From the NCBI GenBank assembly GCA_937995345.1, contig CALKKS010000025.1:1-59142 (forward strand): DNA of 59,142 nucleotides, read 5' to 3'. Below the pieces are notes generated by a model that saw nothing but the letters and a program-made list of their open reading frames with translations, did not search any database and was not told the DNA's origin. A program made the translations under genes and the position numbers. The stretch comes from an uncultured Collinsella sp. (GTDB lineage: Bacteria > Actinomycetota > Coriobacteriia > Coriobacteriales > Coriobacteriaceae). This document shows positions 1 to 9,167 of the stretch, piece after piece. Position 1 is the first letter of the stretch. The number at the start of each line of letters is the position of its first letter.

Positions 1-460
1 CCGTGAGTTTTGCAAAAGCCGCACGCAGAGACGCGTCGAGGATGCCGAGCTGTTCGCGCGGGGATTCCATGATTTCCGAGTGGCTGCGCCTCGTGATCTT
101 GACACCTTCCCTCTTCGGCACATCCATCCCGCGATAGGATGACTCAATCACCCGCGCCGACTCCAAGATGGTCAGGACGTAGCTGATGTAGTCCCAGTAC
201 GTTTCATGTACGCCGACCTGCTCACGCTTCGTGCCGAGCAGGTCAGCCCATCTCCGCGTATCGACGAGCCGCACCGCATCACGCGCAACCTTGCCCGTCG
301 CTGAGGTCATACCGTCACGCAGAGAGAACGTCTCTGCATCGTCGCGCGTATAGACAAGCGGCGCCATGTCATCCCACGCGTGGGCGGACTGTGTTGCATC
401 CCATGCGAAATTGGCACTGTCCCACGTGTAGTACGTGCCCTTAGCGACCGTCGTTGCCAT
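1..460 (-). CDS. Virion/tail protein, 5' part of a gene crossing the ends of the window
   Basis: The ATG at 460 follows a good ribosome site (AAGAGGTGATGCGAG). The frame stays open for 153 codons to position 2, and codon 154 uses base 1 plus bases 59142 and 59141 (GTG). It then runs in frame into the segment at 58334-59142, giving one protein of 422 residues. The N-terminal part is rich in W, Y and D (DSANFAWDATQSAHAWDD), which is common in phage tail and fibre proteins, but I recognise no named family. It lies between a small virion gene and the tail fibre gene in the late operon, so a tail or adhesion role is inferred. The window therefore most likely represents a closed circle. Confidence 0.8.
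   Translation of the reverse strand, partial: MATTVAKGTYYTWDSANFAWDATQSAHAWDDMAPLVYTRDDAETFSLRDGMTSATGKVARDAVRLVDTRRWADLLGTKREQVGVHETYWDYISYVLTILESARVIESSYRGMDVPKREGVKITRRSHSEIMESPREQLGILDASLRAAFAKLT
18..55. repeat. Left copy of a 38-bp direct repeat flanking the window ends
   Basis: The 38 bases at 18-55 are identical to 59088-59125. Across the join the copies are 72 bp apart (34-bp spacer, 17 bases on each side of the cut). They encode the repeated peptide EQLGILDASLRAA, so the 422-residue protein contains two copies with a 24-residue period. It could be a genuine in-frame duplication or a trace of how the contig was closed. Confidence 0.85.
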
Positions 461-473
461 CTCGCATCACCTC

Positions 474-917
474 TTAAGAGAGCGTGAACTGGAAGTGCGA
501 TTCGTAGGTATCATCTGCGCCCTTGTTGATGACGTTGAACGTCACGCGGTCAAGGAAGGTTCCGCCCGTAGCCGCATTGCAGATGCCCGCCTCCGTGATA
601 GCACCCGTAGCTTCACCTGCATTGAACTTCGTAGTGAACGTGAAGACCTTCGTGCCGGCCGTGTGTGCATACGTTGCGCCCTTGCGTGCAAGCTCCGTCG
701 TGAGTGCCGTCTGTGTTGCCGCCGTCGCCGTCGTACCAGTGCCGACAGCCGTATAAGCCATACAGGCCGGACGGCCCGAGCCTTTGCCGATTGCATCCGC
801 GATGAAGTCGAAGCCGACATTGAGGATGAGGTTGTCCTTGCGATGTACTTCAACCGTGCCGTCTGGATGGCGCAGGATGCCGATATGTGTACCTTTGAGT
901 TTGAGTTTCTGTTCCAT
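474..917 (-). CDS. Small virion protein, 147 aa, unknown family
   Basis: The start MEQKLKLKG was chosen because it follows AAGGAGAAGGAC; upstream codons overlap the preceding gene. The protein has an early HPDGTVEVHRKDN stretch, a small and Thr/Ala-rich middle, and a C-terminus rich in beta-prone residues (FTFTTKFN, ESHFQFTLS). It sits between the 591-residue tail protein and the junction-spanning gene, 13 bp from the latter, in the late operon. A tail or decoration role is inferred from position only. Confidence 0.7.
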   Translation of the reverse strand: MEQKLKLKGTHIGILRHPDGTVEVHRKDNLILNVGFDFIADAIGKGSGRPACMAYTAVGTGTTATAATQTALTTELARKGATYAHTAGTKVFTFTTKFNAGEATGAITEAGICNAATGGTFLDRVTFNVINKGADDTYESHFQFTLS

Positions 918-927
918 GTCCTTCTCC

Positions 928-2703
928 TTATAACTTTGGATAGAGATAAATCGTTGAGAATGTGCCGACAGGCTTTGCTGTTGCGTTCCCACTCACCGTC
1001 ATATCGTAGTTGAGCGAATAAGCGTAGAGCGTGCGCACCGTCTCGCTCTGGCTGAGTGCCAGCGTATACCAGTCTCGCCCGAACGGCGGTGCAATCTCCT
1101 TTGTTGTGACCGTGACGCCGTCACTGCCGCGCACGTAGAAGCACGAAGCCTTCACGTCATAGCCGAGCACGAGGAAACCGTCATCGCCTGCCACCGTCGC
1201 GATCAAAACATCGCCAAGGCCGTTCTTCACCGTCGCATTGAACGACAGTGTGAACGTCTTCGACACGTCGATCGCGTAGGAAAGCCGTGTCGTGTCGCCT
1301 ACCATTGCCCCCGTGTGCCACCTGCCTTGCGCGTAGGATATGCCGTGCGAATCGGCAGGGTCTGTTCCCTTCGTGCTCGTCAGGCCGCCGTCCATCTGCA
1401 TGATATCCATCGTCGCGTCGTCCGTGATGCCGACATACCGCGCAATTTCCTGCCGTACCTGCACACCGTTCAAGTCGCCGACCGTGCCGTTCCAGACGGT
1501 ACGCGCCGCCTCCTCGCTATCCCATAGCCACGCCATGTCGTCGAAGCAAAGTTGGTCGTTCGTCTGGCCGATGCAGGCGAAGTCCAGCCAGTTCCGTGCG
1601 CGGTATCTCTGCGGGAGCTGTACATCGATGACGTACTCGCCGTGATTCACGCCGCGGTCCAGCTTGAGCTGCTCGCCCACTGCGTCGTAGTACATGCCGA
1701 CCTTCATGCCGCCATACGCGACAGCCTTCTGGTCAAGCTCGATGATGACATTCTTGTGCTCGTCCTTCTGGTTTGTCAGATAGACGTATGTGGCATTCTT
1801 CGAGTAGTTGTTGTGCTCGTCTACCGCCTTGATGAGCATGTAGTATTCGCCAACGTTCGGGTAGATATAGCGGTGCTTGTTATCTTTCGTGTTGAAGATC
1901 GTCAGCGCCCTGTCCCAATCGGGTATACTGCCCACCTTCACAATGTAATGCACGCCGTGAATCGGAATAGCATCCCAATAGAAGTACAGCTGCGAGTCGT
2001 TGCGCTCGACAATGAAGTTTGTAACGTCTGGTATCTCGCAATAGATTGTCGTGCTCTCGCCTTCACCGAACTGGTCGTAGTATGCGACGCGAACGGTCTT
2101 GATAACCTCGCCGCCCGTGTACAGGAAAAGGTTATCCGTGACGGAATACTTCTCATCATTGACGTACACATTCGCGCCGATGCAATCCAGCGGGATGGCG
2201 AGGAACGAGACAATCACGCCCTGCTGGTCTTTTGTAAGCGCAAGGTCAGTTGGCGCTATCGGTCTTGCCTTCGTGTATGTGATGACCGTGCCAGCACTGC
2301 GCTCTTTATTCTTGAGCACGGTGAAGCAGTAGACACGGCCGACATACGTCAGCGGCAGTTTCGTAGAGGTATTCTCGCGCGTCCGCTCTAAGAGGCCGAT
2401 ATCACTGCCGACATTTATATTCGTGCGAATCTCATAATAAGCTAGGTCGTCAATCTTGCTCGTGTGGTCCCATTCCAAAAGACCGCCGAGCCTGTCAAAT
2501 GTCAGATGGAAATTCTTGACGTCCGACACCTTGCTCGTACCGTCCGATTTGATTTCCTCTGCTGTGAATCCATTCGCGAGATTGACCTCGCGTGCCGTCT
2601 CTGTGAGGAACTGCCGCAGCAGTGTCATGAGATACCGGCCATCGCCCTTCACGACCGTAGGAAGGTCCGGCGCTTTCAGGATTCTTGCTTTGTCATCTGC
2701 CAC
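928..2703 (-). CDS. Tail or fibre-associated protein with Fn3-like segments, 591 aa
   Basis: This large virion protein follows the two connector proteins. The visible sequence has Fn3-like strands around residues 145-320 (ARPIAPTDLALT, TNFIVERNDSQLYFYWDAIP) and a C-terminal half that resembles a concanavalin-like carbohydrate-binding fold (residues about 450-590). Composition suggests a beta-rich tail appendage that contacts the cell surface. No catalytic motif is evident. It overlaps nothing upstream and runs into the 147-residue gene with a 10-bp gap. The specific role (tail tip, needle or fibre) is not decided by the sequence. Confidence 0.7.
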   Translation of the reverse strand: MADDKARILKAPDLPTVVKGDGRYLMTLLRQFLTETAREVNLANGFTAEEIKSDGTSKVSDVKNFHLTFDRLGGLLEWDHTSKIDDLAYYEIRTNINVGSDIGLLERTRENTSTKLPLTYVGRVYCFTVLKNKERSAGTVITYTKARPIAPTDLALTKDQQGVIVSFLAIPLDCIGANVYVNDEKYSVTDNLFLYTGGEVIKTVRVAYYDQFGEGESTTIYCEIPDVTNFIVERNDSQLYFYWDAIPIHGVHYIVKVGSIPDWDRALTIFNTKDNKHRYIYPNVGEYYMLIKAVDEHNNYSKNATYVYLTNQKDEHKNVIIELDQKAVAYGGMKVGMYYDAVGEQLKLDRGVNHGEYVIDVQLPQRYRARNWLDFACIGQTNDQLCFDDMAWLWDSEEAARTVWNGTVGDLNGVQVRQEIARYVGITDDATMDIMQMDGGLTSTKGTDPADSHGISYAQGRWHTGAMVGDTTRLSYAIDVSKTFTLSFNATVKNGLGDVLIATVAGDDGFLVLGYDVKASCFYVRGSDGVTVTTKEIAPPFGRDWYTLALSQSETVRTLYAYSLNYDMTVSGNATAKPVGTFSTIYLYPKL

Positions 2704-2716
2704 GTCCTCACCCCTT

Positions 2717-3187
2717 TCAGCCGCCCATGCCCTGCGCTACAGCCTGACGCACCTCATCAAGCAGAGCTTTGTCCTGCGACACATCGTACTCGTTCTGGTT
2801 GAGCGCGAAGAGCGTCGCCAGCCGCACCGCGATGTCGTTGAGCACCTCATGGACGAACGGCATATCACCAGTCGCGTTCATGATCTGCGGCTTTGTTGCG
2901 AAGTAGCGGAACCGCAGCGCGTCGATATCAGGGTTGGTGAACGTCACAGCCTGCCCCGTCGTCTTGATAGGATAGTTGCCACACGAGATGATATAGTCGG
3001 GCGGCAGGCTCTCGCTGTCATGCAGCGTGATTTCCTTCACCATCTGCGGCGACTTGCCTGTAGCGAGCTGATGGCAGATTTCCTGCACCGCCGTGTTGAG
3101 GAAGCCGATGCAATCGTCCGTCGAATATTCATCTGAGATGTCATGCCCGGCTGATTTCAGCTTGGCAATCGCTTTTTCTACCTGCAT
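2717..3187 (-). CDS. Head-tail connector/adaptor protein, 156 aa
   Basis: An alpha-helical protein of the size and position of podovirus gatekeeper or adaptor proteins. It has an N-terminal helix (VEKAIAKLKSAGHDIS), a central HDSESLPPDYI segment and a C-terminal helical region (LLDEVRQAVAQGMGG). It is 9 bp downstream of a second adaptor-like gene and upstream of the large tail protein, which matches the order capsid, adaptor, adaptor, tail. Family assignment rests on synteny and general pattern. Confidence 0.65.
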   Translation of the reverse strand: MQVEKAIAKLKSAGHDISDEYSTDDCIGFLNTAVQEICHQLATGKSPQMVKEITLHDSESLPPDYIISCGNYPIKTTGQAVTFTNPDIDALRFRYFATKPQIMNATGDMPFVHEVLNDIAVRLATLFALNQNEYDVSQDKALLDEVRQAVAQGMGG

Positions 3188-3196
3188 CCTCTCACC

Positions 3197-3838
3197 TCAC
3201 ATCCAGAACGGCATACGCGAGCGCACATTAGACAGTCTGCGCCGAGGGATGACCGAGTCAACCGCCGCCAAGACCGCCTGCGTCAGCGTGTCCGCATCGC
3301 CATTGTTGAGCACAAGCCGTGCCATCTTGACAAGGATATCGAAGAACACGTCCGGCAGGTCGATGCTGTCCTTCTCCACGTCCGTGATCTCCGGCACGCC
3401 ACCGATGTAGTTGAGCCGGAACCCCGGGTGTTTGACATACAGCCGCCCGCCGAAGAGGACGTAGTTCCTCTCCCTGAGCCGTGCCAGCGACGTAGCCGGA
3501 TACAGATCGTAATAGTCATCACTGCGCTGCACCGATACAAGCGACAAATAGCCATCCGGCAGCTCCACGCCCTTGTGAGCGAAGTCCTCGCGCTCTTTCG
3601 GCTCGTACCCATCCACGTCCTTGTTCGCCTCGTTCTCCGCATCGATAGCCGCGTTCATCTCGCGTTCGTCGTAGTCTTTCGACTTGCGCAGAAACTCGCT
3701 ATCTTTATGCACGAGGCTGATATTGAGATAGCGGATGACTTCGTTGATAGCCGAGACGATATCATAGTCGCTGTACTTGACCTCGTCGTTGTCCTGCTCC
3801 TTCTGACGCACAGCCCGCAGTACCTTGATTGCCTTCAT
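3197..3838 (-). CDS. Phage adaptor protein, 213 aa
   Basis: The start MKAIKVLR overlaps the end of the preceding gene by one base, typical of coupled translation. The N-terminal half is helical with a D/E-rich segment, followed by ELPDGYLSLVSVQRSDDYYDLYPAT and a C-terminal helical bundle. This layout resembles adaptor proteins of short-tailed phages that bind below the portal (DUF6682-like by memory, not searched). Function is inferred from position between capsid and tail genes. Confidence 0.65.
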   Translation of the reverse strand: MKAIKVLRAVRQKEQDNDEVKYSDYDIVSAINEVIRYLNISLVHKDSEFLRKSKDYDEREMNAAIDAENEANKDVDGYEPKEREDFAHKGVELPDGYLSLVSVQRSDDYYDLYPATSLARLRERNYVLFGGRLYVKHPGFRLNYIGGVPEITDVEKDSIDLPDVFFDILVKMARLVLNNGDADTLTQAVLAAVDSVIPRRRLSNVRSRMPFWM

Positions 3839-4143
3839 CACGCACCACTCCAATACTTTGCGCTCTGGATGACAGCGAACTCAGGGTGCAGCCGGAAGAA
3901 CTTCATGACGTACTTCTGATACTCATGCTTGTCACCGGCCGCCCGCGCCCGCTTCGCCTCGATGAGCCACGGGTCAAAGCTCCAGTACTCCGGCGGGATA
4001 TATCCGAGTGGCACCATATTCTTGCCACGCACCCGCCGCTCCGACACATCTTTAGCCATCGCAACGGCTTGAGAGATGTCGATAGTGTTGCGCACGCGGA
4101 CCTTCCCATCGTCCGTCTCGTATATCTCCTGTTTGGTAATCAC
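3838..4143 (-). CDS. Small virion protein, 101 aa, GTG start
   Basis: The preferred start is GTG at 4143 because it follows GGAGGTGACGAT; upstream codons would overlap a transcription terminator. The protein is basic and contains a short aromatic stretch (GYIPPEYWSFDPWLIEAKRA). It lies immediately after the capsid terminator and its stop overlaps the next ATG by one base, so it belongs to the head completion block. No family recognised. Confidence 0.65.
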   Translation of the reverse strand: MITKQEIYETDDGKVRVRNTIDISQAVAMAKDVSERRVRGKNMVPLGYIPPEYWSFDPWLIEAKRARAAGDKHEYQKYVMKFFRLHPEFAVIQSAKYWSGA

Positions 4144-4159
4144 ATCGTCACCTCCAATA

Positions 4160-4187
4160 AAAAAGGGGACTCCCAAAGAAAGTCCCC
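4160..4187 (-). terminator. Rho-independent terminator after the major capsid gene
   Basis: On the minus strand a GGGGACT/AGTCCCC stem (4165-4171 with 4181-4187) is followed by TTTTTTATT. It lies 10 bp past the capsid stop codon. A partial terminator here would give more capsid than connector message, a common arrangement in phages. Confidence 0.85.
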
Positions 4188-4196
4188 CATACTACC

Positions 4197-5411
4197 TTAA
4201 GCCGGCAGATTGATGATAGAGCCGGACGCTTTCGGCTGCGTGCCCTTGACGCCGAACGATGCTTCGAGTACGAACTCCTCATATGTGCCCTTCTTGGCAA
4301 GGCCAGAAACCTCATGCGGGCGGTTGAAGTATTTGATGCCCCAATAGTTCATATCGAGGAAATCGATGCGGTCGTTTCTGTACTGACGATGAACCTGTGC
4401 CGTGATCGTGCCGAAGTCAGAGATGTACGTATCCGTGATAGCCGTGACGCTCTTGTCTTTCTGGTCGCGGCGTTTCTGTGCGTCACCCGTGATGATCTTC
4501 GAGAATCTACGTTTGTTGGCTGCGCTCATGACAGCAATCGTTGGGTCACCGCCGCGCTTGTAGCACATCTCCATGACGTCGTTGATGTTGTCCTCCGTGA
4601 AGGCCGTGCCTGCGCCATCGACAACGTTGTTCTTGAGCAAGTAGAGCGTGCCCGTGCCTGCCGAGCCGAGTGCGATGACCTTGCCCGTGTCCGCAGATGT
4701 AGCCTCAGCGCTGTCAGCAGCCAGTGCTTCGTCGAGCGAATAGAAGAGATCGAAAACCGTGTCGCTCTTCTTGCGGACGTAATACTCGCGGTTCGCGACG
4801 AGATTCTTCGGCAGAGCCGCTTTGTCCGGCGCGATGAAGTAGACGAAGTCGCCCGTGTTGAGCTTGTGCGCCTCGCTCGTCGTCGCCGTGTTGGCCGTAG
4901 AATCGAACGTGACGGCCAACTTCTCTTCCTGAAGGAAGAACGGAACGCCGCCCGTCTTTGCCGGAGTGTTGCCGGACTCAAGGCGGGATGCCGTATTCAT
5001 CGCGATAGCATACTCCATATCGCGGGCCATCTGCTTGAAAGCCAGTTCCTTCTGGCGTGGGAACTCGTCCTGCTGGTTGTACTGCTTCGCCGTCTTGCGC
5101 TGTGCGTCCGAAACGCGGCCGGTCGTCTGGAAGAACTGCACCGTATTGTTCAGGCGATCGAGCGAGCCAACCTTATCCGTCTTGTAGTCTTCCATCTCAA
5201 GATGAGCGTTGACTTTAGGCGGCTTGAGCGACTCAGTGAGCCAGTTGAAGTTCAGCTGCGTCGCGTCCTCTTCGGTCGGGAACTCGCGCAGGAAGAAGTT
5301 GTGGTCTGGGTCGATGTTCGTGATGATCGGGGAGAAATCTTCCTTCTCACCTTCTGCCTCATACGTTACAGACTGCGACGTAGAGGTATTGACAATCGGG
5401 TTGTTTGCCAT
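4197..5411 (-). CDS. Major capsid protein, SU10/P22-type, 404 aa
   Basis: The protein follows the scaffold gene and shows features typical of the SU10-like (DUF5309) major capsid group: an early FSPIITNIDPDHNFFLREFP region, a spine-helix region (QKELAFKQMARDMEYAIAM, about 119-139), and GGDPTIAVMSAANKRRF around 287-303. Roughly residues 165-260 form a Thr/Ser/Ala-rich beta-type stretch (HKLNTGDFVYFIAP, ANREYYVRKKSDTVFDLFY) that looks like an inserted surface domain. It forms the icosahedral shell around the scaffold. High expression is likely, given the downstream terminator. Confidence 0.85.
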   Translation of the reverse strand: MANNPIVNTSTSQSVTYEAEGEKEDFSPIITNIDPDHNFFLREFPTEEDATQLNFNWLTESLKPPKVNAHLEMEDYKTDKVGSLDRLNNTVQFFQTTGRVSDAQRKTAKQYNQQDEFPRQKELAFKQMARDMEYAIAMNTASRLESGNTPAKTGGVPFFLQEEKLAVTFDSTANTATTSEAHKLNTGDFVYFIAPDKAALPKNLVANREYYVRKKSDTVFDLFYSLDEALAADSAEATSADTGKVIALGSAGTGTLYLLKNNVVDGAGTAFTEDNINDVMEMCYKRGGDPTIAVMSAANKRRFSKIITGDAQKRRDQKDKSVTAITDTYISDFGTITAQVHRQYRNDRIDFLDMNYWGIKYFNRPHEVSGLAKKGTYEEFVLEASFGVKGTQPKASGSIINLPA

Positions 5412-5465
5412 GTGTTTTCACCTCGTATAGATTGTTGACTGTATATAATACCGTGGCCACGGATA

Positions 5466-6587
5466 TTATCGGAGATAGGTCTGAAGGAACTGCGAGCGCT
5501 GGCGCGGCGTCATGCCACGCATCTTCGACCAGTCCACTTTCTGCGGCGTCGTTGCGCCGTGCTGGCCGGGCTGTTCTACGCGCGGCGGCTTTGCCTTCTG
5601 CACCGGCTGTGGCGTCGTGCTGACGCCCGTAGCCTTCGCGTAGTACGCTTCCTTCGTCCTCTTGTAGTAGTTGTCGAGGATATCGACGTCAGCTTTCACC
5701 GGGCGGCCTGCGAGGAAACGGTCAATAGACTGCTTCACCTTCACGCCTTCCTCGAATGGCAGAGTCTTGTAGAACTCGCCCATCATGTTATCGATATCGT
5801 TATAGTGCGGGTCCTGCTTGTACTCATTCCACTTCGGCATAATGGCCTGCATGGTCTCCTGCGTCTCGCGCTGTACCGCCTGCATCTGCTGTGCCTGCGC
5901 CGCCCTCTGACGCATGATCTCGTTCGAGATAGCCTGCGTATTGAATCGTACAGCCGCCTCAAACGCCTGCGCCTTCTTCTGCAGCTCCTCATCATCTGAG
6001 AACTTTGCGTCGTTGAGCTGGGCTTTCGTCACGCCCAAATCTTCGCAAGCTTTCTTTTCGGCGAGCTGCGTGATCTGCTCATAGACCGCCGCCCGCGCCT
6101 TCTGTGCCTGCTGCATCTGCTCGGCAGTCGGCTGTGGCGGTGCCTGTGGTGGCTGCTGCGTCATCTGCTGACGAGCCTGCATCTGCATCATCTGCATCTG
6201 TGCCGCATTGATACGCTGCTGCTGAATAGCCGCTGCATAGCCCTGCAATTCCTGCGGTACACGTGCCTGGTCAATCTGCTGTCCCGTTGCGACGAGCTGC
6301 ACGATATCGCCAGCGCTGTACTGCTGTGACGTCTGTGGAGCCTGCTCCTGTGCCTGATCCCCTGCGGGCGGCTGAGTCTCAGCCTGTTCCTGTGCGGGGA
6401 ATACGACACGGCGCTTACCAGTCTGCGGGTCTACCTGAATGGCGACTTCCGGTGCGTGGCTTTCTTCGGCAGGCTGTTCTGCCGCCTGCCCGCCTACGTC
6501 CGGCGTGCCTGTATCTGCTGCGGGCGGTTCCGGTGCCGGTGCTGTGTCCGGTGTCGGAGAGCCGCCCGTGTTCATCTCATCATCCAT
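5466..6587 (-). CDS. Scaffolding protein, 373 aa
   Basis: The N-terminus is acidic and Pro/Ala-rich, the middle is very Gln-rich (about residues 110-250, with repeated QMQMMQMQARQQ-like runs and coiled-coil character), and the C-terminus is basic (KKVDWSKMRGMTPRQRSQF is near it). Position directly upstream of the capsid gene and this composition fit an internal scaffold that binds coat protein and is lost on maturation. The start overlaps the upstream 95-residue gene by 8 bp. Confidence 0.8.
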   Translation of the reverse strand: MDDEMNTGGSPTPDTAPAPEPPAADTGTPDVGGQAAEQPAEESHAPEVAIQVDPQTGKRRVVFPAQEQAETQPPAGDQAQEQAPQTSQQYSAGDIVQLVATGQQIDQARVPQELQGYAAAIQQQRINAAQMQMMQMQARQQMTQQPPQAPPQPTAEQMQQAQKARAAVYEQITQLAEKKACEDLGVTKAQLNDAKFSDDEELQKKAQAFEAAVRFNTQAISNEIMRQRAAQAQQMQAVQRETQETMQAIMPKWNEYKQDPHYNDIDNMMGEFYKTLPFEEGVKVKQSIDRFLAGRPVKADVDILDNYYKRTKEAYYAKATGVSTTPQPVQKAKPPRVEQPGQHGATTPQKVDWSKMRGMTPRQRSQFLQTYLR

Positions 6588-6867
6588 TGCTTAATGCCTC
6601 CTTGTGCAGCGCTTCCGCCGCCCTCTTTCCTCTGCTGACGGTCGCCTTGAGCTTACCATAGAGATCTGCGGCCGCTCTGTAGTCAGCTTGTACCCGTATC
6701 AGCGCCTCTACTGTGTCGGCTTTGAGCAGGTCGAGCAGGGCTTTTTCGCCGGCTGCCATCACCCACTTGTCGCCGAACTTCGTCAGCAGCTCCTCAGCTT
6801 CACGGCCCTGCTGTGCTTCATGCGTGAGCCTCAGCTTCTTTTCTTGTGCCGTCTCATTTGCCGCCAT
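6580..6867 (-). CDS. Small helical protein between portal and scaffold, 95 aa
   Basis: The start MAANETAQEKK at 6867 follows GGAGGTGCAATCT. The protein is almost entirely helical and charged (LLTKFGDKWVMAAGEKALLDLLKAD). Its start overlaps the portal gene's end and its stop overlaps the scaffold start. No family is recognised; a helper role in procapsid assembly is inferred from position. Confidence 0.6.
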   Translation of the reverse strand: MAANETAQEKKLRLTHEAQQGREAEELLTKFGDKWVMAAGEKALLDLLKADTVEALIRVQADYRAAADLYGKLKATVSRGKRAAEALHKEALSNG

Positions 6868-9097
6868 AGATTGCACCTCCTGCGCCGCTCGTGTAATGCT
6901 CTACGATAGCTTTCTGCGTATCCTCGATAGCCTTATTCGCAAAGCTCTGCGGCGTCGTCGTGATGCCGAGCTGCTGAAGTGCTTGAATCTGCGCATCAAT
7001 CGGCAACTCAGAGAAGCGGGCCGACAGCTTCGCGAGCTGCTTCGCCTTGATATCCTGCTCCTTAAGCTGCAACTGCGCCTGCGTGAGTGCATCCTGCTTC
7101 TGTTCCGCCGCCTGCTGTGCCTGCGCCGCCTGTGCCTGCATCTGCTGGAACTCCTGCGACTCCGGGTCGAGCAGGAATTTCGCCGTCGAGCGGATGCCCA
7201 TACGTTCCAAAAGCTCCTTCGTGACCTTGTACCAGCTCGTCGCATTGACGATACCGACCTGCTGCAACGTCGGATAGAGCTGCTGAATCAGCACCATGAG
7301 ATACTGAATCTCCGCTTCCTTCGTGCCGGCACCCTGTCCGACGTTGACAACGAGGTCGTAGTCGAGATTTAGCTGGTCGCGCCGGATAGCGATATCCTGA
7401 TTGAGAAGCCGGATGACCTGCCCGTCGTCGAGGAACTTCTGACACAAGAGAATCAGGAACTTCACAATCGGGATCCACGTTGTCTCAGCGAGGAACCTTG
7501 CAATCAGCTTGATCTTCTTGTCCGCCGCGCCCATGATAGCCGAAATGCCAGTCGCCGTCATGTTCAGCGAGTTGCTATCAAGGCCCTGATTGTAACGCGT
7601 CGAGCCGGACTGGCTTTCCAGTTCATTTTGTGCGTACTGGATGAGGGTCATCGCGTTCGGGTCCGTGGGCACACTCGGCGGGAAAAGGATAGCCTCCGAC
7701 GGGTCGCCCTCAGTCGGTACAAACTCCTCACCGTCCATCATCGCGTCCATGTCTACCGCCTGCTCGTTGACGAACTTCTGCCCGCGACAATTCTTGGCTG
7801 TCGCAATGATGATCTGACGCACGAGCGCCGTCTTTAAGTCCTGTAGCTGCTCCCACTCCTCAGCGAATCCCGTCTCATTGAAGATGGAGTAAGGCTCGTA
7901 CTCCGGTGAGAACACGAAGAACGGCGGCATCTCAAACGTATTTGTCTGTATCTTGAGTGGCGTATCGCCAACAGCGTGCACGATGACATGCTCCATCACG
8001 CCGTCATTGTTGTAGTCGACCTTGAGATACGCTTCATACAGCTCGTACTCGCGAGAAGCCGTGTCGCCGTCGCTCAGGAACTCGTTGATGTTCGTCAGCT
8101 CTTTGTCGTGCTCGATGTCAAGAGTCGTCCAGCGGGCGGAACCATTGTCGCCTTGTGCAAGCGCTTTGTCGATGTTACTGTAGACGCCCTCGATTTCCTT
8201 GCGCTTGAGGTAGTCACCTTTGACAATCTTGCGCTGTGCAACGAACTTTGCATCGTGCAAATCCCTCGTCTCATGCGTGAACCGCAACTCAGACGGCGAC
8301 ATGTTCTCCAGCACCGGTGTATTCGACTTGACTGCAACCACATCAAACGACACAATGAGGAAGTCGCCTTGTGGGTCTGCCTGCTGTAAATCCGTAATCT
8401 CAATGCGTCCCTGCTGTTGCTCAATCGCGAGCATCTGCATCATCTGCGCATCCGCAAGCACCTGCATGGGCTTTCTTGTCTCGTCACGATTCCAGTACAC
8501 TTTCGCGCAGCCGAAGTTCGTGACGAGGCCATCCTTTGCCAGCGTAGCGATGAACGTGAAGAAATTATTCTTCTTCATCACGAAGTAGTTGATGACTTCC
8601 TGCAAGAGTTTCGCGTTGTCATCGTCCTCGACAGACTGCCCGACGATATCGACAGGCGAGTCATTCGCGCTGAATACCTCAATGAGGTTCGGCAGAATCC
8701 AGTCGATTGTTGTCTTGATGTCTTTCGACACCCAGTTATTCAGCTCTGAGAGCGATGGGAACTTCTTCTTATACAGCTCTTTGTCCGCACGATAGAGCTT
8801 CAAGCGCCGGATAATCTTCGGTTCGACCGTCGCCCGATAGTAGTTGTCAGCGGCTTGCTTGCCATTCTTGTACGCCCGCATGATCTTATCAATCTCTTCC
8901 TGCGAGAGCGTATCGAGCGAGATATCCTCGGCTTCCTCGTCCTGCGGCACGGGATAGACGATATCATGCAAGCCGTAGCCGTTATTTACCGACAAACCCA
9001 CGCCCTGCGGGGCCATTGCCGCCGCCTGCTGCATCTGCGCTTGCTGCTGCATTGCATTCTGCGCTGCATCAAACTGCGCGGCATCATTTTGATTCAT
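6854..9097 (-). CDS. Portal protein, P22-like, 747 aa
   Basis: The length and sequence agree with the portal proteins of short-tailed phages. Visible segments include the clip/wing-type region VSKDIKTTIDWILPNLIEVF (about 127-146), a long middle part with YNNDGVMEHVIVHAVGD, an ETGFAEEWEQLQDLKTALVRQI helix, and a Gln/Ala-rich C-terminal barrel-like helix (QAAQAQQAAEQKQDAL, residues about 655-700). It forms the dodecameric DNA entry ring and partners the terminase encoded 70 bp upstream. Start ATG at 9097 follows GGAGGTGAGACA. Confidence 0.88.
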   Translation of the reverse strand: MNQNDAAQFDAAQNAMQQQAQMQQAAAMAPQGVGLSVNNGYGLHDIVYPVPQDEEAEDISLDTLSQEEIDKIMRAYKNGKQAADNYYRATVEPKIIRRLKLYRADKELYKKKFPSLSELNNWVSKDIKTTIDWILPNLIEVFSANDSPVDIVGQSVEDDDNAKLLQEVINYFVMKKNNFFTFIATLAKDGLVTNFGCAKVYWNRDETRKPMQVLADAQMMQMLAIEQQQGRIEITDLQQADPQGDFLIVSFDVVAVKSNTPVLENMSPSELRFTHETRDLHDAKFVAQRKIVKGDYLKRKEIEGVYSNIDKALAQGDNGSARWTTLDIEHDKELTNINEFLSDGDTASREYELYEAYLKVDYNNDGVMEHVIVHAVGDTPLKIQTNTFEMPPFFVFSPEYEPYSIFNETGFAEEWEQLQDLKTALVRQIIIATAKNCRGQKFVNEQAVDMDAMMDGEEFVPTEGDPSEAILFPPSVPTDPNAMTLIQYAQNELESQSGSTRYNQGLDSNSLNMTATGISAIMGAADKKIKLIARFLAETTWIPIVKFLILLCQKFLDDGQVIRLLNQDIAIRRDQLNLDYDLVVNVGQGAGTKEAEIQYLMVLIQQLYPTLQQVGIVNATSWYKVTKELLERMGIRSTAKFLLDPESQEFQQMQAQAAQAQQAAEQKQDALTQAQLQLKEQDIKAKQLAKLSARFSELPIDAQIQALQQLGITTTPQSFANKAIEDTQKAIVEHYTSGAGGAIYGGK

Positions 9098-9167
9098 TGT
9101 CTCACCTCCGTGTACACAGAAAAGTATAAGGGCGGTATTTTGAGTACTATGTTCGGTTTATGTCCAC

